Origin: Ruegeria marina
GTDB lineage: Bacteria; Pseudomonadota; Alphaproteobacteria; Rhodobacterales; Rhodobacteraceae
NCBI RefSeq assembly: GCF_900101475.1
Contig: NZ_FMZV01000004.1
Span: forward strand, 186,001 to 250,000
Direction: 5' to 3'
DNA: 64,000 nt
Below are positions 59,081 through 64,000 of this stretch, piece after piece. The notes below the pieces were generated by a model. The model made no database searches, was not told where the DNA came from, and saw only the letters and a program-made list of their open reading frames with translations. A program made the position numbers and the translations under genes. Numbering within the stretch: the first letter of the stretch is position 1; the number at the start of each line of letters is the position of its first letter.

Positions 59081-61084
59081 ATGTCGCCCAGTGGCATGAA
59101 CCGGGCAGCCGGGGGCGACCGCTCCCGGCTGTTCGTTTATAACGGTGGTTTCCTGACCCAAGCCCGCCTGCGCCGCATCCTGTCGCTGGCCGGATACGAC
59201 ATCCGGCTGGGCCTGCCCGCCGAGGGCGATCTGGTCGGAATCTGGGGCAATAGCCCCACCGCCCATCGCGGGCTTGCGGTTGCCGCGCGGCGCTCGGCGC
59301 CCCTGCTCCGGGTCGAGGATGCGTTCTTGCGCTCGCTCTTTCCCGGCCGGGCGGGAGAACCACCCTTGGGCCTGCTGCTCGACCGGGCGGGGGTGCATTT
59401 CGACCCGGCCACGCCCAGTGACCTGGAACAGATGCTGGCGAGCCACCCGCTGGACGATACCGCGCTGTTGAATCGGGCACGTGACGCCATCGCCCGGATT
59501 CGCGACAGCCATCTGAGCAAGTATGCCGCCACCGACTCCGGCCTGCCGCCGCCCGAACCGGGCTATGTGCTGGTGGTCGATCAGACCCGAGGCGATGCCT
59601 CGGCCACCGCCAGCAAGGGCACGGATGCGCTGTTCCGCGAGATGCTGGTGTTCGCGCAAGAGGAACATCCCGGCGCGCGGGTGCTGATCAAGACCCATCC
59701 CGAAACCGCCGCCGGGTTCCGGCCCGGCTATTACGGTGACAGCGATGTCAACGCGCGCGTCAGCCTCTATGACGCGCCGATCAGCCCCTGGGCGCTGCTC
59801 GACGGCGCTGTCGGCGTCTACACGCTGTCCTCGCAACTGGGGTTCGAGGCGATCCTCGCCGGGCACAAGCCGCGCGTCTTTGGCCAGCCCTTTTACGCGG
59901 GCTGGGGGCTGAGCCTGGACGAACACCCGGTACCGCGCCGGGAACGCCGCCTGACGCGGGCACAGCTTTTTGCCGCCGCGATGATCCGCTATCCCACCTG
60001 GTACGATCCGCACCGCGATTGCCTGTGCGAGCTGGAAACCGTGCTCGACACGCTTGAGGCGGACGTGCGGGCCTGGCGGCAGGACCGCGCCGGCTGGACC
60101 GCGGGCGGCATGCGGCTGTGGAAACGCAAGCCGCTGCGGCAGATGTTCGGGCAATATGGCAAGGTGGCTTTCACCGACACCCCTGCTCCGGACGATCCGC
60201 GCCCGCATATGGTCTGGGCGGCCAAGGCCGACCCCGATCGTCCGGCCGTGCGGGTCGAGGACGGGTTCCTGCGCTCGCGTGGGCTGGGCGCGGAACTGGT
60301 GCCGCCGCTGTCGCTGGTGACCGACGATCTGGGCATCTATTACGATCCGACCCGCCCCAGCCGGATGGAGCGCCTGATCGCCGCGCGCGCAACCCTGCGG
60401 GATGACCAGCGCCGCCGCGCCGAACGGCTGATCGCGCGTCTGACAGAAACGGGCGTCAGCAAGTACAATCTGGGCGGCGCCCTGCCCGACCTGCCACCCG
60501 GGCACCGCATCCTCGTACCCGGACAAGTCGAGGATGACGCGTCGATCCGAACCGGCGCGGGCGAGACACGCACCAACCTGGACCTGCTGCGCGCCGTCCG
60601 CGCCGCAAATCCGCAGGCGGTGATCGTCTACAAGCCGCACCCGGACGTCGAGGCCGGGTTACGCACCGGCCAGATCGAGGCCGAGGGGCTGGCCGATGTG
60701 GTAGCACGCGCGGCCGATCCGGCCACGTTGCTGGGACATGTGAACCAGGTCTGGACCATGACCTCGCTTCTGGGGTTCGAAGCGCTGTTGCGCGGGGTGC
60801 CGGTGACAACGCTCGGCGCGCCGTTCTACGCGGGCTGGGGGCTGACCCGCGATCTGGGCCCGGTGCCCGCCCGCCGCCAGGCCCGGCCGGATCTGGCCGG
60901 GCTGGTACACGCCGCCCTGATCGATTACCCGCGTTATTGGGATCCGCGCACCAGCCGCCCCTGCCCGGTCGAAATGGCCATCGAGCGACTTTCCACGGGA
61001 GAGGTTCCGCACCCCGGAGCCGCCAACCGGTTGCTCAGCAAGCTTCAGGGTCTTTTCGCCACCCATGCCCATTTGTGGCGTTGA
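59081..61084 (+). CDS. kpsC: Capsular polysaccharide Kdo-transferase KpsC-like
   Basis: 667 residues. Two homologous transferase halves, each with a VEDAFLRS/VEDGFLRS motif (first and second copy), a KTHPE / KPHPD catalytic region (HPETAAGFRPGYY and HPDVEAGLRTGQI) and FYAGWGLS / FYAGWGLT with matching IRYPTWYDP and IDYPRYWDP ends. KpsC alternates the two Kdo linkages of the lipid primer. The start is 3 bases after the preceding stop, so it is coupled. Full length and no break seen. Confidence 0.95.
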   Translation: MSPSGMNRAAGGDRSRLFVYNGGFLTQARLRRILSLAGYDIRLGLPAEGDLVGIWGNSPTAHRGLAVAARRSAPLLRVEDAFLRSLFPGRAGEPPLGLLLDRAGVHFDPATPSDLEQMLASHPLDDTALLNRARDAIARIRDSHLSKYAATDSGLPPPEPGYVLVVDQTRGDASATASKGTDALFREMLVFAQEEHPGARVLIKTHPETAAGFRPGYYGDSDVNARVSLYDAPISPWALLDGAVGVYTLSSQLGFEAILAGHKPRVFGQPFYAGWGLSLDEHPVPRRERRLTRAQLFAAAMIRYPTWYDPHRDCLCELETVLDTLEADVRAWRQDRAGWTAGGMRLWKRKPLRQMFGQYGKVAFTDTPAPDDPRPHMVWAAKADPDRPAVRVEDGFLRSRGLGAELVPPLSLVTDDLGIYYDPTRPSRMERLIAARATLRDDQRRRAERLIARLTETGVSKYNLGGALPDLPPGHRILVPGQVEDDASIRTGAGETRTNLDLLRAVRAANPQAVIVYKPHPDVEAGLRTGQIEAEGLADVVARAADPATLLGHVNQVWTMTSLLGFEALLRGVPVTTLGAPFYAGWGLTRDLGPVPARRQARPDLAGLVHAALIDYPRYWDPRTSRPCPVEMAIERLSTGEVPHPGAANRLLSKLQGLFATHAHLWR

Positions 61085-61158
61085 CGCGGCACCACTGCCT
61101 CTGGACGCCACCTCGGGTTTTTCCTATATAAACACTCAGGAAACGGCGAGAGAGACAG

Positions 61159-61521
61159 ATGACCCACGCGACAGAACCCATGGAAGGCGCGCCGTTGATT
61201 GCGCCGTCGACCGTCGATCACCCGCTCTACGACCCGGTGGTCGAGGCCTGCCGCACCGTCTATGACCCTGAGATCCCGGTCAATATCTTCGAACTCGGCT
61301 TGATTTATACCGTCGACATCTCGGTCGAGGGCGATGTCCGCATCATCATGACGCTGACCGCTCCGGGCTGCCCGGTGGCCGGAGAGATGCCAGGATGGGT
61401 GGTCGCCGCAGTCGAGGCCGTTCCCGGCGTCAAGTCGGTCGACGTGGAAATGACCTGGGACCCACCCTGGGGCATGGAAATGATGTCGGACGAGGCGCGA
61501 CTGGAACTGGGCTTCATGTAA
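61159..61521 (+). CDS. sufT: SufT-like Fe-S assembly protein (DUF59/MIP18 family)
   Basis: 120 residues. EACRTVYDPEIPVNIFELGL is the DUF59 motif, with TLTAPGCPVAGEMPGWVVAA (conserved Cys) and VKSVDVEMTWDPPWGMEMMS at the end. SufT helps Fe-S cluster maturation. It has GAGAGAGACAG upstream. In Rhodobacterales this gene is usually the tail of the suf operon together with a sufA-like gene, but here the main suf genes are not in the window, so this pair has been separated from them. Confidence 0.92.
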   Translation: MTHATEPMEGAPLIAPSTVDHPLYDPVVEACRTVYDPEIPVNIFELGLIYTVDISVEGDVRIIMTLTAPGCPVAGEMPGWVVAAVEAVPGVKSVDVEMTWDPPWGMEMMSDEARLELGFM

Positions 61522-61823
61522 AGGCGGCGCCCTGGGTGGCAAATCACGGGAAAAAGTGCCATGCCGACGAGAAATTTCGGATAGCGGTTACAGTGCCGAC
61601 ACAAGACCGTTACAGTTTACCGGCAATTTGCCCGCGCTGGTCTGTTGCTGGTTCCCCATCATCCTCAGCACCCAACCGGCCCGGATCTGCCTTGCCCCAG
61701 GATGCGATCCATGTATGGGGGCCGTTCCTGCCCGGGGACGGCACCCATCCTTTTTCCCAAACCCCTTGAGCCAGTCCCAGCCCGGCCCTAGATTGAAGAT
61801 AACGCGCGACAACGGAGACCCTC
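61522..61823. other. Intergenic region between sufT and the A-type carrier gene
   Basis: 302 bases without a convincing gene. A direct repeat GTTACAGT occurs twice (about 61577 and 61610). GGAGACC just before the next ATG is its ribosome site. Confidence 0.5.
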
Positions 61824-62186
61824 ATGTTCGGCATTCCCGGCAAACAGGCCGTGACGATGACCCCCAGGGCAGCCGCCCAGATTGCCCGCCTGATGGAAAA
61901 GGGCGGCCATTCCGGCTTGCGCATCGGCGTCAAGAAGGGCGGTTGCGCCGGCATGGAATACACCATGGACTATGTCGATCAGGCCGACCCGCATGACGAG
62001 GTGGTGGAACAGGATGGCGCCCGCGTGCTGATCGCACCCATGGCTCAGATGTTCCTCTTCGGGACCGAGATCGACTACGAGGTCTCGCTGCTCGAAGCAG
62101 GGTTCAAGTTCAAGAACCCAAATGTCGTCGATGCCTGCGGCTGTGGCGAGTCGATCAAGTTCGACGAAAGCCTCGGCAAGGCCTGA
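61824..62186 (+). CDS. A-type iron-sulfur carrier protein (HesB/IscA/SufA family)
   Basis: 120 residues. The three Cys are in KKGGCAGMEYTMDYV and NVVDACGCGESIKF (C-G-C), the cluster-binding set of IscA/SufA. AGFKFKNPNVVDACGCGES is typical of SufA. It can pass [2Fe-2S] or [4Fe-4S] clusters to apo-proteins. 302 bases after sufT; likely separately transcribed. Confidence 0.95.
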   Translation: MFGIPGKQAVTMTPRAAAQIARLMEKGGHSGLRIGVKKGGCAGMEYTMDYVDQADPHDEVVEQDGARVLIAPMAQMFLFGTEIDYEVSLLEAGFKFKNPNVVDACGCGESIKFDESLGKA

Positions 62187-62272
62187 GCCCTTTTGCCCCC
62201 GCCAGATTGTCTTGCCGTCATGCCGGTGCTATCCGGTGGGGTGGTTGAACAATTGATGGGCAGGAGGCAGGA

Positions 62273-63022
62273 ATGCGGCGGAAACTGGCGGCAGGCAACT
62301 GGAAGATGAACGGCACCGGCGCCGCGCTGGAGGCGCTCAAGGCCATAGCAAATGCCCATCCCGACCCCGCCGTCGATATCCTGATCTGTCCACCCGCCAC
62401 CCTGCTGTCGCGCGCGGCCGACACTCTTTCTGGCTCCGCCGTGGCCCTTGGCGGGCAGGATTGCCATGCCGAGCCCTCGGGCGCGCACACCGGCGACATC
62501 AGCGCCGCCATGCTGGCCGATGCCGGCGCCAGCGCCGTGATCCTCGGCCACTCCGAACGCCGCGCCGACCATGGCGAGACCGACGCCCGGATATGCGCCA
62601 AGACCCGCGCCGCGATCGACGCCGGCCTTGTCGCCGTGGTCTGCATCGGCGAGACACTGCACCAGCGCGAGGCGGGCCGGACGCTGGAGATCGTCAGCGG
62701 CCAGCTGGCCGGATCGCTGCCCGACGGGATCACGGGCAACGAGGTCGTCGTGGCCTATGAACCGGTCTGGGCCATTGGTACCGGAAAGGTTCCGACGCTC
62801 GAACAGATCGCCGAAGTGCACGAAGCACTGCGTGCCCAACTGCTGGGCCGTTACGGCTCCGAGACCGGCCATGCCATCCGCCTGCTTTATGGCGGTTCGG
62901 TCAAACCCGCAAACGCCGCCGAGATATTTGCCGTCCCCAACGTGGACGGGGCACTGGTCGGTGGCGCCAGCCTGGTTGCCGCCGATTTCTCGCCCATCGT
63001 CAAGGCGCTGGAAAACGCTTGA
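62273..63022 (+). CDS. tpiA: Triosephosphate isomerase
   Basis: 249 residues. [13 protein letters not shown] (N-terminal catalytic Asn and Lys), [14 protein letters not shown] (catalytic His), [15 protein letters not shown] (catalytic Glu and loop 6) and [11 protein letters not shown] are intact. It interconverts DHAP and glyceraldehyde 3-phosphate. It stands alone and ends at a strong terminator. Confidence 0.97.
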   Translation: MRRKLAAGNWKMNGTGAALEALKAIANAHPDPAVDILICPPATLLSRAADTLSGSAVALGGQDCHAEPSGAHTGDISAAMLADAGASAVILGHSERRADHGETDARICAKTRAAIDAGLVAVVCIGETLHQREAGRTLEIVSGQLAGSLPDGITGNEVVVAYEPVWAIGTGKVPTLEQIAEVHEALRAQLLGRYGSETGHAIRLLYGGSVKPANAAEIFAVPNVDGALVGGASLVAADFSPIVKALENA

Positions 63023-63042
63023 TCCACGGACCGCAACGCAAG

Positions 63043-63078
63043 ACGCCGGGCAGGTTTCCCCGCCCGGCGTTTTCTTTT
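63043..63078 (+). terminator. Rho-independent terminator of tpiA
   Basis: ACGCCGGGC pairs with GCCCGGCGT, followed by a T-rich run (TTTCTTTT). It begins 20 bases after the tpiA stop and also faces the end of the convergent TRAP permease gene. Confidence 0.9.
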
Positions 63079-63092
63079 GTCTGTTCGCGCCG

Positions 63093-64000
63093 CTACCTGA
63101 TGATGATCTCCGGCCCCATCAGCGAATTGGGCAGGAAGGTCGACAGCGGCGGAATATACGTCACCATGATCAGGAAGACGAAGAGCACCGCCAGGAAGGG
63201 AAGCGCCGCGCGCACCACCGACATCATCGGCATGCCCGCCACGCCCGAAGTGACGAAGAGGTTCAGGCCTACCGGCGGCGTGATCATCCCGATTTCCATG
63301 TTCACCACCATGATGATGCCCAGATGGATCGGGTCGATACCCAGCTCGATGGCGATCGGGAACACCAGCGGCGCCACGATCACAATGAGGCCCGAGGGCT
63401 CCATGAACTGACCGCCGATCAGCAGGATCACGTTCACGATCACCAGGAACATCACCGGGCCGAAACCGGCGTCCAGCATCGCGCCTGCGATATGCTGCGG
63501 GATCTGCTCGTCGGTCAGCACATGTTTGAGGATCAGCGCGTTGGCGATGATGAACATCAGCGTGATGGTCAGCTTGCCCGCCTCGAACAGCGTATGCTTG
63601 GTATCGTGGTGAAAGAAGGCGGTGATCAGCGCCTGCGGCTTGTCCAGCAGGGACAGGGGCCGGGGCTCGGCCGAGCCGTCGGTGACGGCGGCCGCCGAGA
63701 GGCTGCGCGCCTCGCGGGGACGCAGCGGACCGATGTCACGATAGACGAACATGGCGATTATGAAGGCATAGATCGAGGCCACCGCCGCCGCCTCGGTAGG
63801 CGTAAAGATCGCCCCCGTGATCCCCGGAATGCCATAGATCCCGACCATGATGATCACGATCAGCATCAGCCCCCAGAACGCGTCCCGGAACGAGGCGCCA
63901 ACCTCGCCCCAGCCCTGCCACTCGCCCTTGGGCATGCCGCGCATCACCGCCATCACATAGATGGTGATCATCAGCATCAGGCCCGCCATAATACCCGGAA
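63093..64000 (-). CDS. TRAP transporter large permease DctM-type, N-terminal part cut by window
   Basis: The C-terminal 302 residues are visible; the frame runs on past the edge (PGIMAGLML...). Helices and the family stretches PTEAAAVASIYAFIIAMFVY, GGQFMEPSGLIVIVAPLVFP and NMEIGMITPPVGLNLFV are clear. A polar insert of about 50 residues (PREARSLSAAAVTDGSAEPR and on) between helices marks the long-loop DctM subgroup. Its binding protein and small permease would lie to the right of the window. Substrate unknown. Confidence 0.92.
   Translation of the reverse strand, partial: PGIMAGLMLMITIYVMAVMRGMPKGEWQGWGEVGASFRDAFWGLMLIVIIMVGIYGIPGITGAIFTPTEAAAVASIYAFIIAMFVYRDIGPLRPREARSLSAAAVTDGSAEPRPLSLLDKPQALITAFFHHDTKHTLFEAGKLTITLMFIIANALILKHVLTDEQIPQHIAGAMLDAGFGPVMFLVIVNVILLIGGQFMEPSGLIVIVAPLVFPIAIELGIDPIHLGIIMVVNMEIGMITPPVGLNLFVTSGVAGMPMMSVVRAALPFLAVLFVFLIMVTYIPPLSTFLPNSLMGPEIIIR

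Noticed and set aside
57923-60640. 905-codon open frame antisense to the kps genes
   Set aside because: Shadow of the kpsD-like and kpsC genes, which carry clear motifs on the plus strand.

Overview
The window is GC-rich, gene-dense chromosomal DNA, most likely from a marine member of the Roseobacter group (Rhodobacteraceae/Roseobacteraceae). Supporting signs are the ccmI-ruvX-DUF1289 run, a rib-nusB operon, a tRNA-His with A73 and no encoded G-1, a direct-repeat LexA box of the alphaproteobacterial type, TRAP transporters, an acs/DUF4212-symporter block and an RTX protein. The species is inferred from gene content only. I see no plasmid, phage, insertion sequence, rRNA or CRISPR array.

Layout. 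1-1.7 kb: end of cytochrome c biogenesis (ccmI), ruvX, DUF1289. 1.7-9.1 kb: a PhyH-like oxygenase overlapping a TauE/SafE permease, a universal stress protein with a sodium/alanine symporter opposite an Lrp regulator, dusA, a second TauE/SafE permease and a nitroreductase. 9.2-11.4 kb: a gene graveyard, the relic of a fumarate reductase-like (iron-sulfur, two membrane anchors, flavoprotein), class-I fumarase/tartrate dehydratase-beta and TPP-enzyme cluster, condensed by deletions, nonsense codons and a frameshift. 11.5-16.7 kb: an intact leftward unit of a third TauE permease, a sulfopyruvate decarboxylase alpha/beta pair and a TRAP transporter (dctPQM), read as a C3-sulfonate or related acid module. 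17.1-26 kb: acs, adk, a DUF4212/SSS acetate-type symporter, a cNMP-CBS-DUF294 protein, a membrane protein and a membrane-anchored DEDDh exonuclease. 26-30 kb: flavin reductase, an RTX protein with about 30 nonapeptides, an Mrp/ApbC ATPase. 30-33.7 kb: tungstate transporter tupABC facing a HTH-PBP regulator. 33.8-46.3 kb: reductive pyrimidine catabolism: ABC transporter, dihydropyrimidinase, amidohydrolase, rutR, preA and preT, with a perfect RutR operator and two weaker ones. 46-52.6 kb: mixed genes, tRNA-His, SOS-controlled mmcB, a frameshifted histidine phosphatase and a LuxR solo. 52.7-56.4 kb: riboflavin operon (ribE, unknown, ribB with a dead RibA domain, ribH, nusB). 56.5-61.1 kb: capsule genes kpsS, a kpsD/Wza-like lipoprotein gene and kpsC. 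61.1-63 kb: two Fe-S assembly genes and tpiA. The right edge cuts a second TRAP large permease.

How the parts work together. Three transport-plus-catabolism units dominate: pyrimidines (ABC transporter, PreAT, dihydropyrimidinase, ureidopropionase-like hydrolase, RutR), acetate (symporter, Acs, with Adk recycling AMP) and a sulfonate-like acid (TRAP, decarboxylase, exporter). Five intergenic sites carry six copies of a short AT-armed palindrome with the core TTCGWCGAA, each near a stop codon. I did not find a clearly undescribed multi-gene system. The most unusual objects are the in-frame mosaic relic at 9.2-11.4 kb, the palindrome family, and the acs-symporter-DUF294-exonuclease association.
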